The notes beneath the pieces are model-generated. The model worked only from the letters and a program-made list of their open reading frames with translations. It was not told where the DNA came from and made no database searches. Shown piece after piece: positions 12,447 through 21,669 of a DNA stretch of 64,000 bases (position 1 is the first letter of the stretch; every line of letters starts with the position of its first letter). This DNA comes from Asterias amurensis. Taxonomy: Eukaryota > Echinodermata > Asteroidea > Forcipulatida > Asteriidae. Where the stretch lies: the NCBI RefSeq assembly GCF_032118995.1, contig NC_092661.1, forward strand, positions 19,718,621 to 19,782,620, read 5' to 3'. The position numbers and the translations under genes are program-made.

Positions 12447-12710
12447 CAAGTTGGTTCACTGCATGAAGTGTATAGCCACCCTCAATGAACGTCCGAAGTA
12501 GACTACGAGGTGAATGGGAATGCCACTTTCGCAATGCCAACTTATTGACGAACGTCACAGGCGGGAAATTCTTTTGTGAGAAATACGCCGACTTTTTTTG
12601 TAAACTTAGCCCAGTCCGTTGAGCAATGTGCAAATGATTTGCAATGTGTGTGATATGAAAGTTCAGTAATAGGTCGCCACTGTCACACACGGAGCTGTCT
12701 GTCCCTCATG
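12447..12710 (-). other. Putative noncoding first exon (copy A of duplicated block)
   Basis: On the minus strand it ends at a consensus donor (CTTG|GTAAGAAT at 12447/12446). The same donor and flank recur at 15097/15096, ahead of the IFI27-like coding exon. Shared blocks include TCCGAAGTAGACT/TCCAAAGTAGACT, GGCGGGAAATT and GAGAAATACGC. The start is unknown; about 12710 is a guess from a TATA-like sequence just beyond. The open frame through it has no family features, so noncoding 5' UTR is the simplest reading. The downstream partner is uncertain; the next acceptor-led coding exon on this strand is 9249-8865. Confidence 0.55.
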
Positions 12711-12721
12711 TATTATGTACA

Positions 12722-12734
12722 TTTATATAAACAC
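12722..12734 (-). promoter_or_regulatory. TATA-like element of copy A
   Basis: The minus strand reads TTTATATAAATG just beyond the proposed first exon. In the duplicate block the corresponding place reads GTTTATATTAA and is split from the exon by a 386-bp MITE. Position is plausible for a core promoter; not tested. Confidence 0.4.
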
Positions 12735-12965
12735 ATACTGTACTGTGATAGAGATACATAACATCAAACATTTTCTTTCCATATTATGCCAAACGTTAGA
12801 ATGATGTTGAATCATTGTAGCTGATCGTTATGTACACGGGAATGTTGTTAGAAATTAAGTCTAATAACCAGCTATTACAAACGTCATGACATCTACAAAC
12901 AAAGTACAAACTCCCAAACAAACAAGAACATGCAAACAAACAAAAACAACACAAGGAATAGGGAT

Positions 12966-12995
12966 TCACTTTCACTATCCGCCCGGTTAGTGAAA
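12966..12995 (-). promoter_or_regulatory. Conserved palindrome with IRF-like motif (copy A)
   Basis: TTTCACTA (12970-12977) and TAGTGAAA (12988-12995) form an inverted repeat with a 10-bp spacer. The minus strand across the left arm reads TAGTGAAAGTGAA, which resembles tandem AAGTGA/GAAANN units bound by interferon-regulatory-factor proteins. The block is conserved at 16435-16463 while its surroundings have drifted. Binding is inferred from the motif only. Confidence 0.45.
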
Positions 12996-13539
12996 GGTTC
13001 ACAAGCAATTGTTGTTATTATTGATACATATCTGAAAACAAAGTTTGATTTTATCTTAACGATTTTGCATCTTTACCATTTTTACCATTTAATTACCACA
13101 TTGAAGATGGTGTTATTTCTCGTGTAGACAAGAAAAAAGTAACAAAATTTATAGACAATTTGCTAATGACAGTATACTATTACTAAACATCGACTTATTT
13201 GCATAAGTTGAATCATTTTAAATATAACGCGGCAATAAGAGCGATCAATGTCTTTAAGATTAACAAAAACTCATTCCAAAGAAAGTTAAGTGCCACTTGC
13301 ATCAATCAAGTTGCTTACAAATCGCTGCATGTTCCGCTGAAATAACATGAAATGAACACTTCGGTGTCTGTTCAAGGAAGTGCATCAAAAAATGACTTTA
13401 AGTGCTTTCTGAGTACAATTTTTTGAAGACTGTGGTATTTTTCTACCGCAGATGATTCGACAACTCTATATTATTGGTTGCTGAAGAATTTGTAATTGAT
13501 TAGTGGGCTGTATTTTTTCTTAGTTTTCTTGTATTAATT
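12996..13539. other. Intergenic, nothing recognised
   Basis: AT-rich sequence upstream of copy A of the duplicated promoter block. No exon, clear repeat border or coherent frame seen. Confidence 0.5.
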
Positions 13540-13705
13540 TTGGTTTTTACCCATACACCGATGTGTGTTAGCACTGCATACTCGGCACTTTCCCGAGTCC
13601 TGTGAAAAAATATCACAGGCATGTTACTCGGGTGGGATTCGAACCCACGACCACTAGTTTTCTTGTATTCATTTTTTCGCGTGAAGTACGCACACCAACT
13701 CACAC
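13540..13705 (-). repeat. tRNA-derived SINE fragment
   Basis: The minus strand carries GTGGGTTCGAATCCCACC, a strong tRNA T-arm/B-box (GGTTCGAATCC), followed by a hairpin around GCCTGTGATA...TCACAGG and the tail CACACATCGGTGTATGGG. This matches a SINE I recall as common in echinoderms. The 5' tRNA-like part is degraded, so it is unlikely to be a functional tRNA gene. Confidence 0.7.
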
Positions 13706-14282
13706 ACGCTCATGTTGTTACTAATGAAACCGACAGTGACTATTGAAACAATAAGTATTTTAAGTAGCCATAATTAATATTTTTATGTGACAATTATAAC
13801 AACCGTTACTAATTCATGTATTAATATACTTGTTTCATTTTATATTTTTAACTGCTTGCTGTTTACTTTTAAAGCTTTAGGAAAATAATTGTACACATTG
13901 GTGCTTGCAATTAAATGTAGAGCGTGCACCCCCAATAGACGAGTGACCAAAAGGACCTGTATTAATTAACCCGACCTGACTGTGTTTGAGCCAACCAGCA
14001 GAATTAGCAAGAGGTGTGAAACGTAGATAGTGTGATTTTGTGTACAGACAAAAAAGGAGTCAAATTTATCTTATAAACGTCCACTTGAAGGGTTCTGAAT
14101 GTTGATAGCCAGGTGCTGTGGTCCTCTTTATGATTTGTGCTCGTAGACAAGTTCATGTTGAATGTTATATGACGTAGGATTTTCTTTGGAAATTAAGGCA
14201 GTTGATGTGTCAATATAATTTGATCTGCGGCTCATCTTCTCCATGCTGCGATTGATCCACTGAGATGGTGTTGTACGAAGGA
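13706..14282. other. 3' flank of the IFI27-like gene
   Basis: AT-rich sequence downstream of the stop at 14283, including its likely 3' UTR. No other gene or repeat border identified. Confidence 0.5.
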
Positions 14283-14576
14283 CTACTTGTTACGAAACAG
14301 ATATCCAGAAGCCGCTCCGATACCTGCTGAAACAGCATAACTAGTTATACCAATTCCAGCTGCACCCACGGATTGAAGCACTGCAACAAGCCCCCCTGCT
14401 GCAACACCACCACCATTAGCTATAGCTGCAGCAGACATCATGCCTGTTGCAGTCGTACCTGCGACTATGCCTGCTTTTGTAAAGCCAATTAAAGCAGGGA
14501 CATATTTACATGTGAGGATTCCTGCAGATGTAACTGCTGCTCCTATAGCGACTGGAATGAAGAACACCATGGTGAA
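14283..14576 (-). CDS. IFI6/IFI27 (ISG12)-family small membrane protein
   Basis: Coding region 14570-14283, 95 residues, in one exon behind the acceptor CCCATTGCAG (exon from 14576), with start context CACCATGG. The core GFTKAGIVAG, MMSAAAIANGGG and LQSVGAAG is the diagnostic glycine/alanine-rich hydrophobic repeat of the Ifi-6-16 family. Vertebrate members are interferon-induced mitochondrial or ER/nuclear-envelope membrane proteins involved in apoptosis and antiviral responses. Two or three hydrophobic segments cover most of the chain, which ends with the basic tail FRNK. The length is close to the family's usual ~100-120. The first exon is probably the block ending at donor 15097, giving a ~520-bp intron. 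IRF-like palindromes lie farther upstream at 16435. Family assignment is firm; function and interferon-type regulation in this animal are inferred. Confidence 0.93.
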   Translation of the reverse strand, partial: FTMVFFIPVAIGAAVTSAGILTCKYVPALIGFTKAGIVAGTTATGMMSAAAIANGGGVAAGGLVAVLQSVGAAGIGITSYAVSAGIGAASGYLFRNK

Positions 14577-15096
14577 CTGCAATGGGAAAACAACACAATG
14601 AATCAATGGTTGAAGCAGCTAGGATGAAAATGTGATGGAGCAGACTGCTCAAGTATAAACAGTTATAAACAGGGTTAGCTGTAATGCGTTAATTCAGCAG
14701 AAATTGGAAACGAGATGTGGAAACAGTGTGGATGGTAACTTATAATAGTATAAATGCACCCATAATAAATGGTATGTGACAAACTGTCTTCTCTATTAAA
14801 TTAATGCTGCGCCCAAACATTAGAAACTCCCTCAACTGGCGTGCAATGCCGCTGCAAGTTTTGTTTTTAATGTAATCTGAATTTAAATTCAAGTCTCATT
14901 TTGATTTAAATGACTTCACAAACACTTTAAACTCCTATCCAGAAAAATAAATGATTCTGGCCGTGCTTGCGTTTTCGATGATCTGAATGTCGCTGATGTT
15001 TAGTCTATTTTGTTGACGTAATTGTGACTGGCACAATGATGTGCTTTACTGTGCTTTGTTTTATATTAACTACTGTACGAAATAAAAATTCTTACC
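14577..15096 (-). other. Putative intron of the IFI27-like gene
   Basis: Lies between the donor at 15095-15094 and the acceptor ending at 14577. AT-rich, with no repeat border recognised. Confidence 0.6.
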
Positions 15097-15187
15097 AAGT
15101 TTGTGTATAGTTCAGGAAATTTGTATAACCACCCTCGATGAACATCCAAAGTAGACTGAATGGGAGTGCCACTTTCGTCACAATGGA

Positions 15188-15577
15188 AATTGGAGACCTT
15201 TGGACGGTCCTTTTAATAGTTCTCGCCAGGTAGTGCGCGTGCTCAGAGCATAAACCTGTTCGTAAATACCCATTGCGCAAGCGCTAACTGTTGAATGAGG
15301 TGCATGCTAGTCTTGCTAGGGATCAAACTTTAGCGCTAGCTAGACCAGCATGCACCTCATTCAGCAGTAATGGGTGCGTTCGTTTAGCTTACCTGGGTCG
15401 ACCCCGGTGTTTGGAGGTTTTTCCCAGGACAAACGTGGGTGGTTATCTGCACACGTTCGTCCTGGGAAAAAACCCACCACACACCGGGGTCGACCCGGGA
15501 AGCTAAACGAACGCACCAAAAAAAAGAGGACCGTTTATATCTGCTGCCGCCAGCGTCTCAAAAGTCTCACATTTACG
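15188..15577. repeat. Nested MITE insertions inside the copy B first-exon block
   Basis: The right end (read in reverse: GAGACTTTTGAGACGCTGG then CGGCAGCAG) resembles the MITE at 10096. Inside it lie two more palindromes: 15295-15362 (GAGGTGCATGCTAG mirrored by GCATGCACCTC) and 15371-15520 (GGTGCGTTCGTTTAGCTT mirrored by AAGCTAAACGAACGCACC). Confidence 0.65.
15371..15520. mobile_element. Palindromic MITE with GGTGCGTTCGTTTAGC ends
   Basis: About 150 bp. Long inverted repeats GGTGCGTTCGTTTAGCTT and GGGTCGACCC(C/G)GG lie at both ends, with a central CCAGGACAAACGTG/CACGTTCGTCCTGG hairpin. The end sequence resembles hAT-type MITEs, but no target duplication was fixed. Confidence 0.75.
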
Positions 15578-15777
15578 GACGAGCGTCACAGGCGGGAAAT
15601 TATTCGATGAGAAATACGCGGACATTTTGTAAACCTATTATGATCAATAATCAAAGTCCGTTTGTGCAAATGCAACGTAAAATGAAAGTTCAGTTTATAG
15701 TCACTGCGCATTGTGACATAAAGATAGATGTCTTCCCCGAGTCCATGTAATCTACATACATGTACATGTACATGTAG

Positions 15778-16163
15778 TTTAAAGGCAGTGGACAATCTTG
15801 GTAATTACTCAAAATAATTATTAGCATAAAACCTTTCTTGGTGACGAGTAATGGGGAGAGGTTGATGGTATAAAACATTGTGAGAAACGGCTCCCTCTGA
15901 AGTGCCATAGTTTTCGAGATAGAAGTAATTTTCCACGAATTTGATTTTGAGACCTCGATTTAGAACTTGAGGTCTCGAAATCAAGCATCTGAACGCACAC
16001 AACTTCGTGTGACAAGGGTGTTTTTTCTTTCATTATTATCTCGCAACTTCGATGACCGATTGAGCTCAAATTTTCACAGGTTTATCATTTTATGCATATG
16101 TTGAGATACACCAACTGTGAAGGCTAGTCTTTGACAATTACCAATAGTGTCCACTGTCTTTAA
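15778..16163. mobile_element. MITE family T, copy 1 (TTAA-flanked)
   Basis: Ends are (TT)TAAAGGCAGTGGACA and GTGTCCACTGTCTTTAA, a terminal inverted repeat. The element has five copies here (15778, 17639, 29714, 30077, 57501). The flanking TTAA suggests a piggyBac-type target. Compared with 12.7 kb it lies between the TATA-like sequence and the first exon of the IFI27-like gene. Confidence 0.85.
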
Positions 16164-16434
16164 TATAAACAGTGTACTGAACTTAATGCGTGTACACGAA
16201 TCACTGCCAGGTGCTCATCCCAAGTTGTATGTTCATTACACATTTTATTTCCATACGGACGTTATATAAGAGCGATATTGAATCATTCTAACTAATCATT
16301 TACGGCAATATCACTATAAAGTAAATAAAGGCTAATAATCATTAATTCAAAAATGTCATGACTTATAAAGATACACAATCCGAAACAAGTTAGCTAACAT
16401 ACAAATGAACAGAAACAACAAGACATATAGGGAT
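16164..16434 (-). other. Upstream region of the IFI27-like gene, duplicate of 12735-12965
   Basis: Shares with copy A, in the same order, TTGAATCATT, AATGTCATGAC/ACGTCATGAC, AACA-rich runs and TAGGGATTCACTTTCACTAT. This shows one ancestral promoter-containing duplication. It also holds a TTATATAAG motif at 16270. No coding frame. Confidence 0.65.
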
Positions 16435-16463
16435 TCACTTTCACTATCCGCCATGTAGTGAAA
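16435..16463 (-). promoter_or_regulatory. Conserved palindrome with IRF-like motif (copy B)
   Basis: TTTCACTA (16439-16446) and TAGTGAAA (16456-16463) with a 9-bp spacer TCCGCCATG, preceded by TTCAC so the minus strand reads TAGTGAAAGTGAATCCC. It matches 12966-12995 closely. A weaker trace (TTGTCACTATCC) lies at 17364-17376. It is about 1.3 kb from the IFI27-like donor, partly because of inserted MITEs. Confidence 0.45.
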
Positions 16464-17638
16464 AGTATAAAACGAGCAAACGGTCGTTTTTGTTGGAAAC
16501 CCAGTTTAACCTTTTATTCAAGATTGTACTATGCATCTTTACAAGGCTCTAAATATATTTGAAAAACTTTCTACGAATAGGCCTACTTATAGCTACCAGC
16601 GTATAGAGGTTTTTTCCTTGAGACAATAGCTGACTGATCTTAGTTGAAGTATAGAGTCAGCAAGCAGCTTACAGTTTACAAAGCATCATAAGAATATCTA
16701 AACTGGTATAATATTGAAGAATTTTTTTTTTTCAAATCAAATCAATCAACATTTATTACCATACAAACACAATATACAATTGCAAACAATAGGATTTAAC
16801 AAGACTGAAAACTGTATGGAGGCATGGCACATTAAAGCAAAGCTTGTAAGCTGGGATGCCTTTATAAAACAAAGGAAGGTAATAAGATCATTTAAATTAT
16901 AAAACAATGCGTATATAGAACATTTAACTTTAAGTTTTTGCAGTAAAACAACTAAACCATAATATTGTTAAAATATACATGGATAATAACACCAGAACGA
17001 CTCAAACAAATACACCACTAGACTGTTCCAAGTATTGCATCCATCTATTGTAGATTATTACAAAGTGCACAGTGCATAAACTGGTTGTATTCAAGACAGG
17101 GTTTATGCACAAATTGAATTTGGTACATACAGAAATGACCTATGACTTTGGTGTCGTTTGTGAGAAAATTTATAAACCGAAACACTGTCTGGGTGCTTCT
17201 CAAGTAGTGACGGATTTTTGGTTTTCTGACGCAATTTCAAAGTGTGAGCAACATATACCACAACATTACTAGAAACACGTCATTAAATGTCATGAAATAA
17301 CAAACAAAAAACAAAAGCTCTATAATAAACAAACCAAATAAAAACAGGAAATTGTAACCTTTTTGTCACTATCCATCAGATATTATCTTGCATGGTCCAT
17401 AAAACAAAATTGTGTTATTATTATCAGGACGTAATGCGCTATAAAGTAACAACTGTATAAAACACCAAAATACAACTATACTCTTATTATTTTGCAACCT
17501 GGAAGCATTAGCGCTGCTATCACCGTGAGCCATCGCTGTATCTTAATAGTTTGTCTAGTGTTATTCTAGGATTGTTAAGCAATTCACTTGTCTCTGTGAG
17601 TAAATTTAAATGTAACTGTTCTGTCTATGTGTTCTGTC
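16464..17638. other. Intergenic with a LINE-tail-like fragment
   Basis: Around 16720-16880 the run TTTTCAAATCAAATCAATCA then CATTTATTACCAT resembles a reverse-oriented 3' tail of a CR1-type LINE. Positions 17270-17380 resemble the AACAAA-rich part of the duplicated promoter block. No gene supported. Confidence 0.45.
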
Positions 17639-17959
17639 TTTAAAGACATTGGACACTATGGTAATTGTCAAAGACCAGTCTTCTCACTTGGTGTATCTTA
17701 ACATATGCATAAAATAACTAACCTGTGAAAACTTGAGCTCAATTGGTCGTCGAAGTTGCGAGATAATAACGAAAGAAAAAACACCCGTGTCACACGAAAT
17801 TGTGTGCTTCTAGATGGTTGATTTCGAGACCTCAAATTCTAAATCTGAGGTCTTTCACAATGTTTTATACTATCAACCTCTCCCCATTACTCATCACCAA
17901 GTAAGGTTTTATGCTAATAAATATTTTGAATAATTACCAATAGTGTCCACTGCCTTTAA
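17639..17959. mobile_element. MITE family T, copy 2
   Basis: Starts TTTAAAGACATTGGACACTA and ends ATAGTGTCCACTGCCTTTAA. About 320 bp, with an internal deletion relative to copy 4 (30077-30460). Same orientation-symmetric structure as the other family T copies. Confidence 0.85.
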
Positions 17960-18181
17960 TTTTGCATTATGTATAGCAATATCATTTTAGTAAAACCATG
18001 TGGTAATATTTTCAAGGAATTTTTGTTATGGCTCTGATGTAAATTCTCAACATTTCAACTATGCTATATTCGTCATCAGGACACTAGTGAGCAGTGACGT
18101 CATGACTTTGTGAAGCCTTAAAGTTGGAATTAAAGTTGTTTAATCTGCAACAAATCAAAATCAAAGCGGGTTCAATCTACA

Positions 18182-18566
18182 TCACCAAGCACGTCTGTTA
18201 TCTTGTGCCCATAACTCGCAAATGGCATGTGCAACCGAAGCACCAGTGCACATAATTTGGCAGCTACCACGACAAGTCCATGAAATGGTGTGGCATAATG
18301 CAGGAGAGGAATGATAAGTCACAAAGAATGATATAAGTAAACTCGGTAAACCAACGATTATTGACCTACGGTCATAGTATAAGTTAACAAGAAAGGACAG
18401 GAACATAACAAGTAGTGCAAATTTCTCAATGCGCTCCTCTTCTTTGCTTGCACCACCACCGCATCCCACTTTCCGCGCCTCTGGTGGTACAAAAGGCATA
18501 GGTACCAAGGCACCGATGATTAAGATGATGATGCTACAGTCCCACATGGCCTTCAGTTCAATTTGC
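18182..18566 (-). CDS. Small four-hydrophobic-segment protein, unrecognised family (member 2)
   Basis: Coding region 18547-18182, 121 residues, in a single exon behind an acceptor (TTTTTTCGAACTGCAG, exon from 18566), so a noncoding first exon is likely. It is paralogous to 8865-9233 and of unrecognised family. Layout: N-terminal hydrophobic segment 4-20; polar Cys/Gly loop GCGGG followed by SKEEERIEK; hydrophobic segments about 43-58 and 62-80 separated by YYDRRS; the conserved Cys block around residues 84-97 with SWTCRGSCQ; then a last amphipathic or hydrophobic segment with VAHAICELW. Conserved cysteines and the WTCRG core suggest a disulfide-bonded loop facing the lumen or outside. A four-pass membrane protein is the best guess. 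Located on the same strand as the IFI27-like gene and the TRIM gene. Confidence 0.75.
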
Positions 18567-19538
18567 CTGCAGTTCGAAAAAAGGTCGTGTGGTATACCTT
18601 GAACTTACGTATTCATTTATTTATTTATTTATTTCCTCAAAACCTCCCAAAATGGAAGGGGTAAAAAGATTTATAAAAATTACATCAAATATACAGTGCA
18701 AGGGACATAAACGCGTAAATAAAAGAAAGAGTTTAACCCTGAGTCTGTAGGACGACCCGCAGACCATCTTGACAAAGAATGAAGCAAAAGGATTGTCAGA
18801 ACTTTGCCTTGAAATTGCGTGGCTTTCCTTTTCCTTTGCGAACTAACACGGTCGGCCATTTATGGGAGACAAAAAGTTGACTCCCATAAATGGCCGACCG
18901 TGTTTAGTCGACGCGGTAAAAGGAAAACCGTGCAGCTGCGGCTGTGGCTGAGAAGTCCGATTCTTGCATGGCAGTCTCTGCATGCTACAGTTGTTGCAGA
19001 CATACGGGGAGGGGCTGACACAGGGGTGGGGGCTGCTACTCGCAATATTAACATAAAACAAAATATTAACATATTTGTGTTCAGACGTTCATTATAGGCT
19101 TAAACATAAAGAGTATAAACAAATAGTACGTCTATTTATAGCAAGAAGTACATCGAATTAAAGTAACAATTAGGGCCTACATGGAGTTAAAGTCACATGA
19201 CTAGTACATCGAGTTCGAGATTGAACGGTTCACTGTTAACAAACTTGATTCGTTTGCAAAATCTAAATTGTCTAGATACAAACTTTCAGAAGTACATTTA
19301 AAGCTCATGGTGGCTCCAGTTTACCACACACAAAAGCAATAGTAGTAGGGCCTATATCAGATTACCAAAATTATTGAACATCACATTTATTTTATTTTGT
19401 CTCGCGATACTTTATCTCAATGACAGAAAACACATACAAATCGGTAGTATGAAAACGCGCTACAAGCTAATTTAAAATCACACACAATGCAATGGAATTT
19501 CATGTTCCTGTTTTTACAACTTAAAAACCATGTCTCTA
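18567..19538. other. Intergenic with repeat fragments
   Basis: 18611-18720 (TTTATTTATTTATTTCC followed by CCTCCCAAAATGGAAGG) looks like a LINE 3' tail. 18800-18935 is a MITE core described separately. The rest, to the TRIM stop at 19539, is AT-rich and would include the TRIM 3' UTR. Confidence 0.45.
18800..18935. repeat. Palindromic MITE core, related to 27984-28352
   Basis: ACACGGTCGGCCATTTATGG and its reverse complement flank a 19-bp loop, and outer parts (TTGCCTTGAAATTGCGTGG; GGTAAAAGGAAAACCGTG) match the larger palindrome at 27984-28352. Only the inner arms are kept. Confidence 0.8.
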
Positions 19539-21639
19539 CTAAATGCGACAGAATATTTGGACCGAGTGATCGTCTGCAATAATTAACCGAGTTTCATCCT
19601 CTGTTAGACTGATACCTTGTGGAAGTATTAAGCCTTGAATCACACACTCAATGAATATGCCTTTATCATCGTAATGATGTACATGACCCGAACGTTTTAC
19701 CTTATTGTGCATGGCAAGGTAAATACCTGATTTACTCCAACATACACCAGTACAACAACGCACCTTAGCGTTGTTGACATAAGGTGTGATGGTGAACTGT
19801 CTGACACCATCAGAATCAAGCACTTCAGCAGTGCCACTATATTCGCCGGATACCAACATTTGTGAGTACTTGTTAACAGCTAGAAAGTCCGGTGGTGTTT
19901 GTACGGGAACTACACGTATTATGCTACCATCGATGAGAGACAGCTCGCTTAGAACTTTACTCTTTGCATCACCCACAACGATATCGCCATCTTCCTTTAC
20001 AGCTACACATCGAAGATCTACTTGAGTCTTCTTAACTTCAGACGCATGGACCGTTACAAAATTTCGAGGGGGGGTTGATGTCTCATTCCTGTTGTATACT
20101 CTAACAAACTTGGTTTCGTCTACAGCGATTACAAAGCTGCCTACAGCTGATACATCTCGAGGGTCTGAAGAAAAAAGAACGATTCATTTTCAGTACTCTC
20201 ATCTAATTGTTTTCGACCTATATTGGTTTTCATTGGATTAAGTTTTTAGAAAGAGTCTTTCAAGCTCTGAAAAAATTGATTATTTGACAAAGTTTGTTTT
20301 GTACTCTTGTTTAGAGACGAATGGAATGCTTATTTCACATTTTGTCTTTATTCCTTTCAACCGGGACTGTGCATAAGAAGTTCTTTTGAGGACAAAGACA
20401 CTTTTGCCAACTTACTTAAAAGTATCTCAGCAGAGCCGGTTGTCATTGTAAAAGCATCTTCAACTTAATAGCTCGTATACATACGAATTCAAATTATTTA
20501 CATTATTAAATTGATAACTTACGATTTGGTTTGCAATTCTTCCACACAGTATTCGACGATGACTTCGTGACAATGACTTGACCCCTTGGGTCTGCTACGA
20601 CAAAGCCGTTCAGTAGTACTGCAACACCTCTACCACCGCATTCAACTCCTGACGGTATTTTCTTCCACTTGTTGCACGGGCTTTGTGATTGCTGAGGTTG
20701 GGGTTCCAATTCCTCAATGTTCTCCAGGCTTAGAGGGGTTTGCTTCAATTTCCCCAAACAAACACCAACAGTATTGGTTGGTTGGAAGCTCACCAGATTA
20801 GTTTCAAACTGATCAGTTTTACATTCATTTAGAATACGGAAATCCCTCATCAGTGGACTGTAGCTTATAATGAAGTCACAGTTATTGTGTACTTGGAGTG
20901 CACGTTTTGTGCACGTCATCAAATTCTGTAAACTTCGCTTCTCACCTTTCATGAAGTCTTCATATTGAGATAGTCTCAACTTTCTCTCATTTTCAGTTTC
21001 ATCCAGTTCACTAAGTATCAGTTGTTTGTCTGAGTTTACTCTAGCTATTTCTTCAATCGCTTTATCTTCTACGTCCTTTCTGATAGTCGCAAATGCTACC
21101 TGCAATGTTTGCCAGATTCTTGGAACGGTATCTAAAGCCTGACTGATTTTTACAAGAAGTTTCTCAATTTTTGGAATATGGTCGGCAACTATCTGTCTTT
21201 TCTCGTCTGTGACTGTTTCGCTGATCTCTTCAACCGCGTGGCCATTATGGCATTCTGTCACACAGGTTAAACAAATGAATTCATTGCAAGTCTCACAATA
21301 CACCCAACATTTTCTTCCTGTATGAGTTTTGCAAGTTGGTGTTTCTTGTTTCTTGGCTTGTTGGTCTTCCTTCTTTATTGTTTCAATCATACTAGTTAAT
21401 TTGAAGTCCGTTGTGAGGCTTGTTATGTCCCCTCGTACTGGAACAGTGATATTTCGACATATTGGACATTTTCCTTTTATATGGAATGATTGTTGATAAG
21501 TCAAGAGACAATTTACACAAAACGTATGAAAGCAACTCAACGTCTTTGGTTCCTTGAATAGTTCATGGCAGATTGAGCACATTAAATGTTCCTCACCAAA
21601 CCTTTCTAAGGTTGAGTTATGAGATAGTCCCTTTGCCAT
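19539..21639 (-). CDS. TRIM-family RING E3 ligase with NHL-like C-terminus
   Basis: Two coding exons, 21639-20523 and 20164-19539, joined in phase 1 across a 358-bp intron, give 580 residues. RING finger C3HC4: C21, C24, C36, H38, C41, C44, C58, C61. B-box 2 at about 103-134 (C103, H106, C115, C118, C123, C126, H131, H134). A coiled coil runs at about 140-250. The C-terminal third has repeated short strands (DVSAVGSFVIAVDE, CVAVKEDGDIVVGDAKSK, GISLTEDETRLIIADD) typical of NHL/beta-propeller repeats. Such proteins are cytoplasmic ubiquitin ligases whose propeller or CC region picks substrates; the nearest vertebrate types are TRIM2/3/56/71-like. The start is supported by alignment of the RING near the N-terminus, and an acceptor (ATATTTCAG, exon from 21669) implies a 5' UTR exon, perhaps ending at donor 22018. 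Large TRIM expansions are known in deuterostome invertebrates. The specific orthologue is not assignable. Confidence 0.9.
20165..20522 (-). other. Intron of the TRIM gene
   Basis: Donor GTAAGT at 20522 and acceptor TTTTTTCTTCAG ending at 20165 on the minus strand. Joining keeps the frame open from CKPN into the HPRDVS strand. Confidence 0.85.
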
Positions 21640-21669
21640 CGTAGATCATATGGGGATCAGCAACCGAAC

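Larger units (their letters stand above)
15097..15777 (-). other. Putative first exon and proximal promoter of the IFI27-like gene (copy B), split by MITEs
   Basis: Homologous to 12447-12720. Both parts align: the donor-proximal 15097-15185, and 15580-15740 with GGCGGGAAATT and GAGAAATACGC. Relative to copy A, about 390 bp of MITE sequence (15188-15577) interrupts the block. Whether that insert is transcribed, spliced out or shortens the exon cannot be told from sequence. The donor CTTG|GTAAGAA is intact. Confidence 0.5.

Noticed and set aside
13540..13705. Possible functional tRNA gene from a strong B-box
   Set aside because: No paired acceptor stem or complete D and anticodon arms; the downstream hairpin and tail fit a SINE.
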